From the NCBI RefSeq assembly GCF_003966895.1, contig NZ_AP018449.1, forward strand, positions 565,424-629,423: DNA of 64,000 nt, in the 5' to 3' direction. The position numbers and the translations under genes are program-made. A model generated the notes under the pieces. The model did not search any database, had not been told where the DNA came from, and saw only the letters and a program-made list of their open reading frames with translations. This document shows, piece by piece, positions 1-7,378 of the stretch; within the stretch, counting starts at the first letter, position 1, and the number at the start of each line of letters is the position of its first letter. The DNA comes from Methylomusa anaerophila. GTDB lineage: Bacteria > Bacillota > Negativicutes > Sporomusales > Sporomusaceae.

Positions 1-204
1 AAAAGTCTCATCCAATATTGCTTCTTTTCCCAGATGCATTTCAAGTATTTTGCGCGGAGCTTTTCCTTTACGGAAGCCTGGTATGTTCACCTGATTAGCA
101 AGTTTTTGATAAGCCTTCTCCATAGCTTTCGCAACTTCAGTTTGCGGGATCTCTAAATTGAGCACGGTTTTATGATTGTCAATTTTTTCCGCAGTTACCT
201 TCAT
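1..204 (-). CDS. tig: Trigger factor, N-terminal part (partial)
   Basis: Only the first 68 codons lie in the window; the gene continues off the left edge. The protein starts MKVTAEKIDNHK and contains GFRKGKAPRK at about residues 43-52, which is the ribosome-docking signature of trigger factor, the chaperone and peptidyl-prolyl isomerase that binds nascent chains at the exit tunnel. The ATG at 204 follows a strong GGAGGATAC ribosome site at 214-220. A good promoter lies at 372-400. The N-terminal assignment is secure; whether the rest of the gene is intact cannot be seen. Confidence 0.93.
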   Translation of the reverse strand, partial: MKVTAEKIDNHKTVLNLEIPQTEVAKAMEKAYQKLANQVNIPGFRKGKAPRKILEMHLGKEAILDETF

Positions 205-371
205 TTATACTGTATCCTCCTTATGAAATTAGGTGCGACATCGGCCAGGTCAACCAAGAGCCAATACATAGCAGTATACCCATTATTGTCATATTTCATT
301 GGTCCTTTTAAAAACGTCCCGTATATTTCTCTAATACGTTCACCACGAAGCCGCAGTATGTCATGCATCAT

Positions 372-400
372 ATCATACCATAATTGTACACCAAAAACAA
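372..400 (-). promoter_or_regulatory. Predicted sigma-A promoter of tig
   Basis: Reading the minus strand, TTGTTT (395-400) and TATGAT (372-377) are separated by 17 bases. It lies just downstream of the tRNA-Gly terminator and about 170 bases before the tig start, so it gives a long 5' leader. Confidence 0.55.
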
Positions 401-410
401 GATAACATGT

Positions 411-437
411 AAAAAACCCAGCTATTCTGCTGGGTTT
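411..437 (-). terminator. Intrinsic terminator after tRNA-Gly
   Basis: On the minus strand an AAACCCAG/CTGGGTTT stem with an 8-base loop is followed by a T run. It closes the single-gene tRNA-Gly transcript. Confidence 0.8.
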
Positions 438-448
438 ATATATTAATA

Positions 449-523
449 TGGAGCGGAAAACGAGATTCGAACTCGCGACCCTCGCCTTGGCAAGGCGATG
501 CTCTACCACTGAGCTACTTCCGC
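449..523 (-). tRNA. tRNA-Gly (anticodon GCC)
   Basis: The minus strand folds as a full cloverleaf. The acceptor is GCGGAAG paired with TTTCCGC, followed by TCCA, so the CCA end is encoded. The D arm is GCTCAGTGGTAGAGC. The anticodon loop TTGCCAA sits on a TCGCC/GGCGA stem and gives GCC. The T arm contains GTTCGAATC. It is a single-gene unit with its own promoter (576-604) and terminator (411-437). Confidence 0.96.
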
Positions 524-575
524 ATATCTTTTCACATTTAAATGCAATAAATGCAATATCCCGACAACGAATGTT

Positions 576-604
576 ATTATACACCTATGAATACATTTTG
601 TCAA
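576..604 (-). promoter_or_regulatory. Promoter of tRNA-Gly
   Basis: A consensus sigma-A promoter on the minus strand: TTGACA (599-604), 17-base spacer, TATAAT (576-581). It sits about 50 bases upstream of the mature tRNA 5' end. Confidence 0.8.
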
Positions 605-817
605 TAAATTGCGAATATAAAACTATTCTATCGAACTTGGTAAGTTTAGCAATTAAATAGGAGTTGATTTACAAAATCGAAGGTTTTTTTTATGACACTT
701 GATAACACTTCAGCATATTATGTACAAAGGCAGAAACTAAAAATTAACAGGGTTTCCTCTGCCTTATGAGGATATATCCCGGCTTGACATCAAGCCCTAG
801 CAAAGGGGGATCCGCAA

Positions 818-2059
818 TTGTACTACCGCCTGCAAGACCATTGTGCGCTGGTAAAAGGATATTCGCGGGGCGCGATATATGATTTCACATCAGGGAAGGT
901 CTATTCCATAAACAAAGGAGCTGTTGAACTCTTAGATGCCTGCCAGGAAGCTCCTGTAGATGATCTGTTGGATACTAGCCTCTCTGAAAACAAACGTTTT
1001 CTGTCTTTTTTTGATAGCCTGACTTCCAAAGGATTGGGAGGCTATTTTACCGACCCACCCAATCGGATTAAACCGGCTGTTCCTGCCGCAGCGCCTAATA
1101 AGCTGGAATTTCTTTGGCTAGAGCTAACGTCTTCCTGCAATAACAAATGCTTGCATTGCTATTCATCCAGCGGCCCAACCATAAAGAACGACCTTGTTCC
1201 TCACGAGCGCTGGTTATCGCTAATTGCCGAGGCCCGGCAGGCAGGTGCTGATGCGATTCAATTCATTGGCGGTGAACCTCTTATGTACCCAGCCTGGAAA
1301 GAACTCGTCACGAAAGCGTACCAGGAAAAATACGATGTCATTGAGATTTTTAGCAATGCCACCCTAATTAACGACTCCTGTATTGAATTTTTCAAAAAAC
1401 ATAATGTCAGTATTGCAACCACAATTTATGCCAGTAAACCGGAAGTTCATGATATGGTAACTCAACACGCGGGCAGCTTCACTAAAACTTTGACGGCAAT
1501 CCGCAAAATTATTGCCGCCGGTATTCCGCTTCGGCTCGCCTCAATCATTATGAAAGCAAATGAACATGAAGCAGAAAACATAATGCATCTTTATGAAGAA
1601 TTGGGTCTGGAAGCTTCGCCTCCGGATGTGGTCCGTCCGACAGGGCGGGGGGATGATAAAGACCTGCTCCCCACTACTTTCAAAAAAAACCCTATTAAGC
1701 CACCATTTTATACCGATTTGGATACATTCCTGGCAGCACAGATCCGTCACGCTTGCCTGCATGGAAAAATAGCTGTTACTTCAAGCGGCGACGTTATTCC
1801 ATGCATATTTGCAAGACAGCAGGTATGCGGCAATATACTTCATTCACCTTTAGCAGAAATACTTAACAGGCAATCACTAGCTGCCTGCTGGTGCACAACC
1901 AAAGACCACATAGAGAAATGCAAGGACTGTGAATATCGTTACGCCTGTCCTGACTGCCGCCCGCTGGCTCAGGGCATGGACCCTGAAAAACGCTGGTTGG
2001 CGCCTGCACAAGAATGCCTATATAATCCTTATGAAGGAAAATGGGAGGAGAAAGCATAA
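818..2059 (+). CDS. Radical SAM/SPASM peptide maturase for the adjacent Cys-rich peptide
   Basis: 413 residues. Residues 1-45 (CALVKGYSRGAIYDF and following) look like the N-terminal region of peptide-modifying radical SAM enzymes such as the grasp-with-SPASM or Cys-rich-peptide maturase groups, and may bind a leader peptide. The radical SAM cluster is C107-x3-C111-x2-C114 (SSCNNKCLHCY), followed by FIGGEPLMYP, the GGEP motif. The C-terminal SPASM-like part is rich in cysteine (PCIFARQQVCGN, then CWC, CKDCEYRYACPDC), enough for auxiliary Fe-S clusters. The start is TTG at 818, preceded by AAAGGGGGA. Its stop overlaps the start of the 14-cysteine peptide gene, so the two are translationally coupled. 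The inferred role is to install thioether or other cross-links on that peptide; the exact chemistry is unknown. Confidence 0.85.
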   Translation: MYYRLQDHCALVKGYSRGAIYDFTSGKVYSINKGAVELLDACQEAPVDDLLDTSLSENKRFLSFFDSLTSKGLGGYFTDPPNRIKPAVPAAAPNKLEFLWLELTSSCNNKCLHCYSSSGPTIKNDLVPHERWLSLIAEARQAGADAIQFIGGEPLMYPAWKELVTKAYQEKYDVIEIFSNATLINDSCIEFFKKHNVSIATTIYASKPEVHDMVTQHAGSFTKTLTAIRKIIAAGIPLRLASIIMKANEHEAENIMHLYEELGLEASPPDVVRPTGRGDDKDLLPTTFKKNPIKPPFYTDLDTFLAAQIRHACLHGKIAVTSSGDVIPCIFARQQVCGNILHSPLAEILNRQSLAACWCTTKDHIEKCKDCEYRYACPDCRPLAQGMDPEKRWLAPAQECLYNPYEGKWEEKA

Positions 2060-2406
2060 TGGCTGACAACAGATTTAAAGCTCCAAAATGGGAAGATCCG
2101 GAAATGGATGAATGGGATTATGAAGAGGACGACGACATAGATTTTGAGGAAAGACAAATAGGCTGCCGCCCTTCATGGACCCCTTGCTCGCCTAATCGTC
2201 CTTGCTCGCCCCGCCAGTGCAACCCGAACCGCTGGTGTTCGCCCCGTCAATGCAACCCGAACCGCTGGTGCTCGCCCCGTCAGTGCAACCCAAACCGCTG
2301 GTGCTCGCCCCGTCAATGCAACCCGGACCGCTGGTGCTCGCCCCGTCAGTGCAGCCCGAACCAATGCTGGCCCCGTACAGGGCAGCGGCCGTGTTACCCC
2401 TTCTAA
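2059..2406 (+). CDS. Cys-rich repeat peptide, predicted RiPP precursor
   Basis: 115 residues. The first 35 are a strongly acidic leader-like region (WEDPEMDEWDYEEDDDIDFEE). The remainder is a cysteine-rich core with four tandem 11-residue units CSPRQCNP(N/D)RW at residues 49-92 and a degenerate fifth. There are 14 cysteines in all. In the repeats they alternate C-x4-C-x5-C, and most are followed by x-Pro. There is no methionine, lysine or glutamate in the core, but many Arg, Pro and Trp. The ATG at 2059 overlaps the maturase stop (TAATG) and has GGAGGAG at 2044-2050. A strong terminator follows. No transporter or protease lies nearby. The likely role is substrate of the preceding radical SAM enzyme; a structural or metal-binding Cys-rich protein is the alternative. 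Confidence 0.85.
   Translation: MADNRFKAPKWEDPEMDEWDYEEDDDIDFEERQIGCRPSWTPCSPNRPCSPRQCNPNRWCSPRQCNPNRWCSPRQCNPNRWCSPRQCNPDRWCSPRQCSPNQCWPRTGQRPCYPF
2203..2334 (+). repeat. 33-bp coding tandem repeat, four copies
   Basis: Four nearly identical 33-base units encode CSPRQCNPNRW (the fourth has D for N). The differences are synonymous or single-base, so the array looks recently expanded. It is in frame and could gain or lose whole core units without a frameshift. Confidence 0.9.
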
Positions 2407-2412
2407 ACTGAG

Positions 2413-2450
2413 AAAATTGACGCCCATTTTGCGGCGTCAATTTTATTTTT
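2413..2450 (+). terminator. Terminator of the maturase/peptide operon
   Basis: A perfect 12-bp stem AAAATTGACGCC/GGCGTCAATTTT with an 8-base loop, running into ATTTTT. It starts six bases after the peptide stop codon. Confidence 0.9.
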
Positions 2451-2469
2451 GGCCATAACAATATGCAAC

Positions 2470-2507
2470 AAAAAATAAGCGTCTACCCGCCAGCCGGATA
2501 GACGTTT
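2470..2507 (-). terminator. Terminator of the four-tRNA operon
   Basis: On the minus strand AACGTCTATCC pairs with GGTAGACGCTT around an 8-base loop and is followed by ATTTTTT. It lies 49 bases beyond the 3' end of tRNA-Leu. Confidence 0.8.
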
Positions 2508-2555
2508 AAAAAGACTCCGGGATCAAAATCCCGCGAGCCTGGTAATTCTCATAAT

Positions 2556-2637
2556 TGGTGCGGGAGAAGGGACTTGAACCCCCACGGTTTCCCGCCAGAT
2601 CCTAAATCTGGTGCGTCTGCCATTCCGCCACTCCCGC
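2556..2637 (-). tRNA. tRNA-Leu (anticodon TAG)
   Basis: Last gene of the His-Gln-Lys-Leu operon. The acceptor GCGGGAG pairs with CTCCCGC, followed by encoded ACCA. The anticodon loop TTTAGGA lies on a CCAGA/TCTGG stem and gives TAG. The short variable region CGGGAAACCGT and the T arm GGGGGTTCAAGTCCC are present. Confidence 0.95.
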
Positions 2638-2703
2638 ATCGGGTATAACTGCTTGAGATATAATAGCACAGTATCATATCACTGTCAATCCAGAGGAAAT
2701 AAA

Positions 2704-2779
2704 TGGTGACCCACCCGCGACTCGAACGCGGGACACCCTGATTAAAAGTCAGGTGCTCTACCGACTGAGCTAGTGGGTC
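2704..2779 (-). tRNA. tRNA-Lys (anticodon TTT)
   Basis: The acceptor GACCCAC pairs with GTGGGTC, followed by ACCA. The anticodon stem-loop CTGACTTTTAATCAG gives TTT. The T arm CGCGTTCGAGTCGCG is complete. Third gene of the tRNA operon. Confidence 0.95.
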
Positions 2780-2791
2780 ACAATGTCACAA

Positions 2792-2867
2792 TGGCAGGGG
2801 CGGCTGGACTCGAACCAACGCATGACGGAGTCAAAGTCCGTTGCCTTACCGACTTGGCTACGCCCCT
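2792..2867 (-). tRNA. tRNA-Gln (anticodon TTG)
   Basis: The acceptor AGGGGCG pairs with CGCCCCT, followed by GCCA. The anticodon stem-loop CGGACTTTGACTCCG gives TTG. The A-U start of the acceptor stem is usual for glutamine tRNAs. Second gene of the operon. Confidence 0.95.
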
Positions 2868-2887
2868 TTATAAAACTTGACAAAACT

Positions 2888-2964
2888 TGGGGTGACTAGA
2901 GGGATTCGAACCCTCGAATAACGGAGCCACAATCCGCCGTGTTGACCACTTCACCATAGCCACC
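2888..2964 (-). tRNA. tRNA-His (anticodon GTG)
   Basis: The extra 5' G (position -1) opposite C73, the hallmark of tRNA-His, is encoded. The acceptor is GTGGCTA with TAGTCAC, then CCCA. The anticodon loop TTGTGGC gives GTG. First gene of the operon, directly behind the promoter at 3004-3032. Confidence 0.95.
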
Positions 2965-3003
2965 ATATCATCTCGCCGGCATTACCGCCTGACGACGAAA
3001 TTT

Positions 3004-3032
3004 ATTCTATCACACCCATATATTCATGTCAA
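3004..3032 (-). promoter_or_regulatory. Promoter of the His-Gln-Lys-Leu tRNA operon
   Basis: Minus strand TTGACA (3027-3032), 17-base spacer, TAGAAT (3004-3009), about 40 bases upstream of tRNA-His. Confidence 0.75.
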
Positions 3033-3123
3033 GCCATTCGCATAAGTTTCTCAGGTGAGTATGACCACAGAAAAGCACCCAGTGCCCCCTCCTCTCCCGC
3101 GTAGCCTTCTCGTTAAAACCCCA

Positions 3124-3597
3124 TCAGGTCCGCAGGGTCGTAATCAGCCGCTTGGGTTGTAAAAGCAGCCGGATGGCGTCCGCCGGCGACCGCACCACAA
3201 TGTTGGCCGCCGCCAGCACGCCGGTGCTGGCGCCTTCAGGTCCCAGCACGCAGATTTTCAACCTGGCAATGAAAAACATTGGCTGATCGTTGACGCCGTT
3301 GCCAACCACCACGGTGTGCTCGCCTCCCCATTCCTGGACGCACCGGGCTTTTTCCGTCCCGTCCTGGTCTGCTGCTAACACAATCAACTCCACCCCCGGC
3401 ACGGCCGCCAGTTCCTGGCGGGCCAAGCCGAAAGTATCCGCCGTAATCACCGCCACGTGGGTTTTGGCCGCCAGTTCGACCAGCAACTGCCGTACTTCAT
3501 CGGCCATACGCCCGTCCTCGGCCAGCGTCCCGTTATAATCAAACACAACATGGCGGAATTCATACTGTCTGCCATTGGGCAACTGTACTGGAATCAT
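3124..3597 (-). CDS. HAD-superfamily soluble P-type ATPase-like phosphatase
   Basis: About 157 residues. HAD motif I is FDYNGTLAEDG near the N-terminus, where D is followed by Y-N instead of the common D-x-D. Motif II is VITADT. Motif III/IV is VVVGNGVNDQPMF, typical of the soluble relatives of the P-type ATPase phosphorylation domain. The frame can begin at GTG 3606, but the ribosome site GGGAGA would then touch the start, so ATG 3597 with a 10-base gap is preferred. It follows eno by 20 bases and is probably co-transcribed with it from the fluoride riboswitch. The substrate is unknown; the pairing suggests a role in fluoride stress or phosphoglycolate-type metabolite repair. Confidence 0.8.
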   Translation of the reverse strand: MIPVQLPNGRQYEFRHVVFDYNGTLAEDGRMADEVRQLLVELAAKTHVAVITADTFGLARQELAAVPGVELIVLAADQDGTEKARCVQEWGGEHTVVVGNGVNDQPMFFIARLKICVLGPEGASTGVLAAANIVVRSPADAIRLLLQPKRLITTLRT

Positions 3598-3626
3598 TGT
3601 TTTCACTCTCCCTTTATTACCACTTG

Positions 3627-4907
3627 TTATTTTGCGGCAAAGGAATTTTGAAAGACGGCTTTATCGCCTAGTTCAGCCTCAATCTCCAGCAGGCGGTTGT
3701 ATTTGGCAATCCGCTCGCTGCGGCAAGCCGAACCGGTCTTGATCTGACCGCCGCCCATGGCCACGGCAAAGTCGGCCAGGAAGGTATCCTCCGTCTCGCC
3801 GGAACGGTGGGAAATCACATAATTCCAGCCGGCCTGGCGACACAGCTTGATGGCCTCGATAGTCTCGGTCACCGTGCCGATCTGGTTGAGCTTAATAAGA
3901 ACCGCATTAGTGGTCTTTTCCTCAATGCCGCGGGCAATAAATTTGGTATTGGTGACGAAAATATCGTCGCCCACAATCTGGAGATAATAGCCTAATGCGG
4001 CCGTATGTTCGCGAAATCCCTCCCAGTCGTTTTCCGCCAGGCCGTCTTCTAGGGAAACCAGGTAGTATTTGGGGGCCCAGGTTTTGTAGAGCGCCGTCAT
4101 TTCGCTGCTGCTCTTTACACCTTGCCCCGACTTGGTCAAATGGTACTTTCCATTCTCATAAAACGAACTGGCGGCCGGGTCGAGAGCCAGGGCAATATCC
4201 ACGCCCGGCACATAGCCCGCCGCCTGGATGGCTCCAATAATCAGCTCGCAGGCCTCCTCGTTGCTCTTTAAGTTAGGCGCAAAACCGCCTTCGTCGCCAA
4301 CGCTGGTGGCATAGCCCTGCTTACCCAGGATTTTTTTTAAGGCATGGAAGGTTTCCACACCATACTGCAGTGCTTTGGCAAAAGTCGGCGCACCAATCGG
4401 CATAACCATAAACTCCTGAAAGTCCACACTATTGTCGGCATGCTTGCCGCCGTTTAAAATGTTCATCATCGGCACCGGCAGGCGCACTGCCGCCGCGCCG
4501 CCCAGGTACGCATACAGTGGCAGTCCCTGGTCGCTAGCCGCCGCCCGGGCCACCGCCATGGAAACGCCAAGAATGGCATTGGCCCCTAGATTAGCTTTGG
4601 TTGGTGTGCCGTCCAGGTCGATCAGCAACCGGTCAATCCCCTCCTGATCACCAGCATTTCGCCCGATGAGTTTAGGCGCAATGCGCTCTTTCACATTGGC
4701 CACCGCCTGCAAAACACCCTTGCCGCCGTAGCGGGCCTGGTCGCCGTCCCTAAGTTCCAGCGCCTCATTTTCGCCGGTGGACGCTCCTGACGGCACCGAA
4801 GCCGACGCCCGGACGCCGCTGGCCAGTTCCACGTTTACCCGAATGGTCGGGTTACCGCGCGAATCCAAAATTTCTAACGCATTTACATTGACGATCTCGC
4901 TGCTCAT
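3627..4907 (-). CDS. eno: Enolase (2-phosphoglycerate hydratase)
   Basis: 426 residues, the usual length. It interconverts 2-phosphoglycerate and phosphoenolpyruvate in glycolysis and gluconeogenesis. Recognisable segments are [15 protein letters not shown] near the N-terminus, [17 protein letters not shown], GNKxF-like [16 protein letters not shown], the metal-ligand segments [14 protein letters not shown] and [24 protein letters not shown], the catalytic lysine in [12 protein letters not shown], and [16 protein letters not shown]. The start ATG 4907 follows GGAGGAATTCATC. The leader contains a fluoride riboswitch (4981-5060). This fits known biology, since fluoride inhibits enolase. A HAD phosphatase follows in the same operon. 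Confidence 0.98.
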   Translation of the reverse strand: MSSEIVNVNALEILDSRGNPTIRVNVELASGVRASASVPSGASTGENEALELRDGDQARYGGKGVLQAVANVKERIAPKLIGRNAGDQEGIDRLLIDLDGTPTKANLGANAILGVSMAVARAAASDQGLPLYAYLGGAAAVRLPVPMMNILNGGKHADNSVDFQEFMVMPIGAPTFAKALQYGVETFHALKKILGKQGYATSVGDEGGFAPNLKSNEEACELIIGAIQAAGYVPGVDIALALDPAASSFYENGKYHLTKSGQGVKSSSEMTALYKTWAPKYYLVSLEDGLAENDWEGFREHTAALGYYLQIVGDDIFVTNTKFIARGIEEKTTNAVLIKLNQIGTVTETIEAIKLCRQAGWNYVISHRSGETEDTFLADFAVAMGGGQIKTGSACRSERIAKYNRLLEIEAELGDKAVFQNSFAAK

Positions 4908-4980
4908 GATGAATTCCTCCTTTGCTTTCTTCCATCTAGTTTATGCACAAAGCTTATTGCCAACCAGCAACCGTGCCATT

Positions 4981-5060
4981 AAAAAACAGACTCCTACCAC
5001 GTACGTGGTAGGAGTCATTACCGTTTGCACGGGGTTCAGGCGAACTCCATCGCCGCTATT
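4981..5060 (-). promoter_or_regulatory. Fluoride riboswitch (crcB motif) with terminator upstream of eno
   Basis: On the minus strand the leader reads GGCGATGGAGTTCGCC, then TGAAC, a CCCGTGCAAACGGT hairpin, and AATGACTCCTACC. This is the order and near-consensus sequence of the crcB fluoride aptamer. The 3' ACTCC segment can pair with GGAGT in the first loop as the known pseudoknot. The same ACTCCTACC also forms the 5' arm of a perfect 14-bp hairpin (4989-5016) ending in TGTTTTTT. Terminator and pseudoknot are therefore mutually exclusive, which implies fluoride switches transcription of eno and the phosphatase on. Confidence 0.92.
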
Positions 5061-5073
5061 TCGATATAGTTTT

Positions 5074-5103
5074 ATTATACCAGCCTGCCGGATTCAACGT
5101 CAA
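5074..5103 (-). promoter_or_regulatory. Promoter of the fluoride riboswitch-eno operon
   Basis: Minus strand TTGACG (5098-5103), 18-base spacer, TATAAT (5074-5079). Transcription would begin about 5067, just before the aptamer. Confidence 0.8.
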
Positions 5104-5263
5104 TAGAAACCTGCTGTGCAAAATACCGCCCAGGCCGGTCTGACACTAGTCTTTTACCCAGTAAGGGCTGACACTTCATATGAAAAACCGTGGCTTGCTC
5201 CCACTAAATTAAAGTTTCAGAAAATGCAGTTTCTGCCGCGTTGTTGTAAAACTGCTGTGAAAC

Positions 5264-5292
5264 AAAAAAGAGCTTTACGAAAACCTCGTAAA
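5264..5292 (-). terminator. Terminator after tRNA-Arg
   Basis: Minus strand TTTACGA pairs with TCGTAAA around a 5-base loop, then GCTC and a run of six T. It lies 17 bases past the tRNA. The stem is AU-rich, so it is only moderately strong. Confidence 0.6.
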
Positions 5293-5308
5293 ACCCTTGA
5301 AATATCTA

Positions 5309-5385
5309 TGGTGACCCCGGCGTGATTCGAACACGCGGCCTTTTGATTCGTAGTCAAACGCTCTATCCAGCTGAGCTACGGAGTC
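5309..5385 (-). tRNA. tRNA-Arg (anticodon ACG)
   Basis: The acceptor GACTCCG pairs with CGGGGTC (one T-G pair), followed by ACCA. The anticodon stem-loop TTGACTACGAATCAA gives ACG, which is read as ICG after deamination. The T arm CGTGTTCGAATCACG is complete. It stands alone between hexokinase and the eno operon. Confidence 0.95.
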
Positions 5386-5408
5386 GCTTGTGAATTAACT
5401 ACTTGCAT

Positions 5409-5437
5409 ATTATATTACTTACAACATGGATTGTCAA
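5409..5437 (-). promoter_or_regulatory. Promoter of tRNA-Arg
   Basis: Minus strand TTGACA (5432-5437), 17-base spacer, TATAAT (5409-5414), about 24 bases upstream of the tRNA. Both hexamers are perfect consensus. Confidence 0.85.
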
Positions 5438-5462
5438 CATATTGTCCATAAAAAATAATTAC

Positions 5463-5491
5463 AGTTCTTGCCAAGGGAAATGGCAAGAATG
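5463..5491 (-). terminator. Probable terminator of the hexokinase gene
   Basis: Minus strand TTCTTGCCA pairs with TGGCAAGAA around a 7-base loop, 24 bases after the hexokinase stop. The T-rich tail (ATTATTTTTT) begins several bases after the stem, so it may be a weak terminator. Confidence 0.5.
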
Positions 5492-5514
5492 GCTCCGGAC
5501 TATAACCAGAAGCG

Positions 5515-6810
5515 TTATATCTCAACCGAATCACAAGCAGTAGCAGCGGCTATCGCCGCCCCAACTCCCGAACCATCTTTGGTAAGCCGAATTATTACTC
5601 TGTTTTCCGGCAAAACTTCGTCCAAAGCCCCACGCAGGTAGTCAGCATACCCAGGCATTTTTTCATACAAGGAACCATCAATAGCGACTGTATGCGCTTT
5701 ATCCAAATCCGGGTCAAGATATCCGATTACTCCGGCCAAAATAGAAGCAACCAGTCTGGCCGACCGGATAACTATTAGTTTAGTCACATCCTGAATAAAC
5801 TTCAAATCGGCAATATTAAGTTCCCCAAGCCCGAGTTGTTCTTCAGCCACTTTCGCAATATGTCTAAGTTCGTCGGTAAAATCTGCAACAATAGCGGCCA
5901 CGTCACCGCCTTGCAGCGTATAAGACAGAGCGTCACCGCCCAAGTAATCCTTCACCGTCAAGCGGACAATTTCACCCAGATAATGGCCGCTTACCATTTT
6001 TTCCAGATGCTGAGTACCAGGCCGCTCACTCTCTCCGTCCAGTATCAGATCATATTCATTCCGCGGCACACCGGCAAAATTTCCCGATTCAATATTGACG
6101 ATCATGGGTCTACCGGTTAGGGGATGGGCCGGCTCCAGATAACAGGTATTATGCCCTGTTCCGCATATACACCCCACATCAGCGCCCCTGTCAGTATAAG
6201 CCGCGGTTAGCAGTGTGCCTACTGTATCGTTGATGATGGCTACAGGCCGCACATGCTCGACTTTTTGGCGTTTAAGAGCCTGTTCAAGCAGGTCGCCCAC
6301 ATCTTTACCCTCTACGCCGGTTGTTCTTATTTCCTTACTCCAGCTAATCAGTACAGCGTGGTTCGCTCCATGCTGGGCGCAAGGATAAGAGAAGGTAAAT
6401 CCAAGCGGATAAACGCCGTTATTTGTTTCAGCCGCTATTTCACCAATTTGTCCGGCAATAAAGTCAAACAAATCTTCGGCACTTGTTTCCACAGAAGTAT
6501 AATCGTAGCCGGCAGCAGCATCTTTCAGCGGAAATCCTCTTCTGTCAGCAATTTTAAATCCGCCCTGTCCGGCAATGCATACCTTAAGTACCCGTACGTT
6601 AGTACCGCCAAAGTCAATGGCAATAAATACGCCTTTTTCCGTGCCGTCAGGATTGGCCAGATAAGAGGGCAACATCTTTAAACAACTCGGCTTGTCGCTC
6701 AATCCATCAATCATTGATCGTTGCAAATCAGACGCGATAGAATGCAACATACTTGTAGTGAGTGTAAATTTAGGCGTAATGGTCTGTAAAGCATCAGACA
6801 AAGCTTTCAT
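5515..6810 (-). CDS. Hexokinase of the eukaryotic-like family
   Basis: About 431 residues. It phosphorylates hexoses with ATP as the entry to glycolysis. The N-terminus has LPSYLANPDGTEKGVFIAIDFGGTNVRVL, a relative of the LPS..P.G.E.G...ALDLGGTNFRV phosphate-1 signature of hexokinase I/II. GFTFSYPCAQ matches the sugar-binding LGFTFSFP signature. INDTVGTLL carries the catalytic aspartate. GCICGTGHNTCY is the phosphate-2 element. The length and motifs separate it from the shorter bacterial ROK and Glk glucokinases. The frame opens at TTG 6819, but the GGAGGGA site at 6821-6827 is 10 bases from ATG 6810, so ATG is preferred. It stands alone. Confidence 0.88.
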   Translation of the reverse strand: MKALSDALQTITPKFTLTTSMLHSIASDLQRSMIDGLSDKPSCLKMLPSYLANPDGTEKGVFIAIDFGGTNVRVLKVCIAGQGGFKIADRRGFPLKDAAAGYDYTSVETSAEDLFDFIAGQIGEIAAETNNGVYPLGFTFSYPCAQHGANHAVLISWSKEIRTTGVEGKDVGDLLEQALKRQKVEHVRPVAIINDTVGTLLTAAYTDRGADVGCICGTGHNTCYLEPAHPLTGRPMIVNIESGNFAGVPRNEYDLILDGESERPGTQHLEKMVSGHYLGEIVRLTVKDYLGGDALSYTLQGGDVAAIVADFTDELRHIAKVAEEQLGLGELNIADLKFIQDVTKLIVIRSARLVASILAGVIGYLDPDLDKAHTVAIDGSLYEKMPGYADYLRGALDEVLPENRVIIRLTKDGSGVGAAIAAATACDSVEI

Positions 6811-6958
6811 TGAATCCAACTCCCTCCAACCTAAGGCAAGTTAAACTCTTATCATCTTATCACCTTTTCCATAATATCTATATAATAATTTAATAATTTT
6901 GCATTAAAACACAAATTAATAAAAGATTAAGGATTACTGAATGCGGCTACCCAGATCT

Positions 6959-7147
6959 TCAAGCAGGATGAACGTAAGAATTGTGCTGACGCTCCTTAAC
7001 AAGCTTATGATATTGATCAATGACCCTATCAAGTTTCTGGCTTGCAGCGATTACCTCCGGATTGGAGAATCCCTTCTGTTCCACCAGCCGATGAAGCTTC
7101 TCCCTAAGAGTTTCAATTTCTTCGACCCTATTGATAATTTCAGACAC
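6959..7147 (-). CDS. Spo0E-like aspartyl-phosphate phosphatase
   Basis: 62 residues with the Spo0E family pattern: IETLREKLHRLVEQKGFSNPEVIAASQKLDRVIDQYHKL. The SQxLD motif is the catalytic signature. These small two-helix proteins dephosphorylate Spo0A~P and delay sporulation. The start is GTG 7147 with only a weak upstream purine stretch. Its presence is one of the clues that the organism can form endospores. Confidence 0.85.
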   Translation of the reverse strand: MSEIINRVEEIETLREKLHRLVEQKGFSNPEVIAASQKLDRVIDQYHKLVKERQHNSYVHPA

Positions 7148-7316
7148 TTTGTCTTTATCAACCCTTTCTGCTGGAAATGGCGCATTCAGTTACCTTGTAA
7201 CATTATAAACCATTATTGTTGTTTATTGGAAGTATAAAATGTTTCTTTGATCGATATTTTTTATTTATATGTAAATAATGCTTATTTATTGTTATTATAC
7301 TTTCTGTTAGACCAAG

Positions 7317-7352
7317 AAAAACTGAAGACTCCTTTCAGATTGTCTCCAGTTT
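7317..7352 (-). terminator. Terminator of lysA
   Basis: Minus strand AAACTGGAGAC pairs with GTCTTCAGTTT (one G-T pair) around a 12-base loop and ends in TTTTTC, 27 bases past the lysA stop. Confidence 0.8.
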
Positions 7353-7378
7353 CGCGTTTTTCTTAATAAATTAATCCC

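Noticed and set aside
784..816. TTGACA at 784 as a -35 box for the maturase gene
   Set aside because: No -10 at the right distance before the TTG start. The bases are part of a small inverted repeat GGCTTGA-CA-TCAAGCC. The real promoter was not found.
2192..2461. Repetitive open frames on the minus strand (and another plus frame) across the Cys-rich peptide
   Set aside because: They arise from the 33-bp periodicity, which keeps other frames open. The peptide frame is the one with a ribosome site, overlap with the maturase and biased residues.
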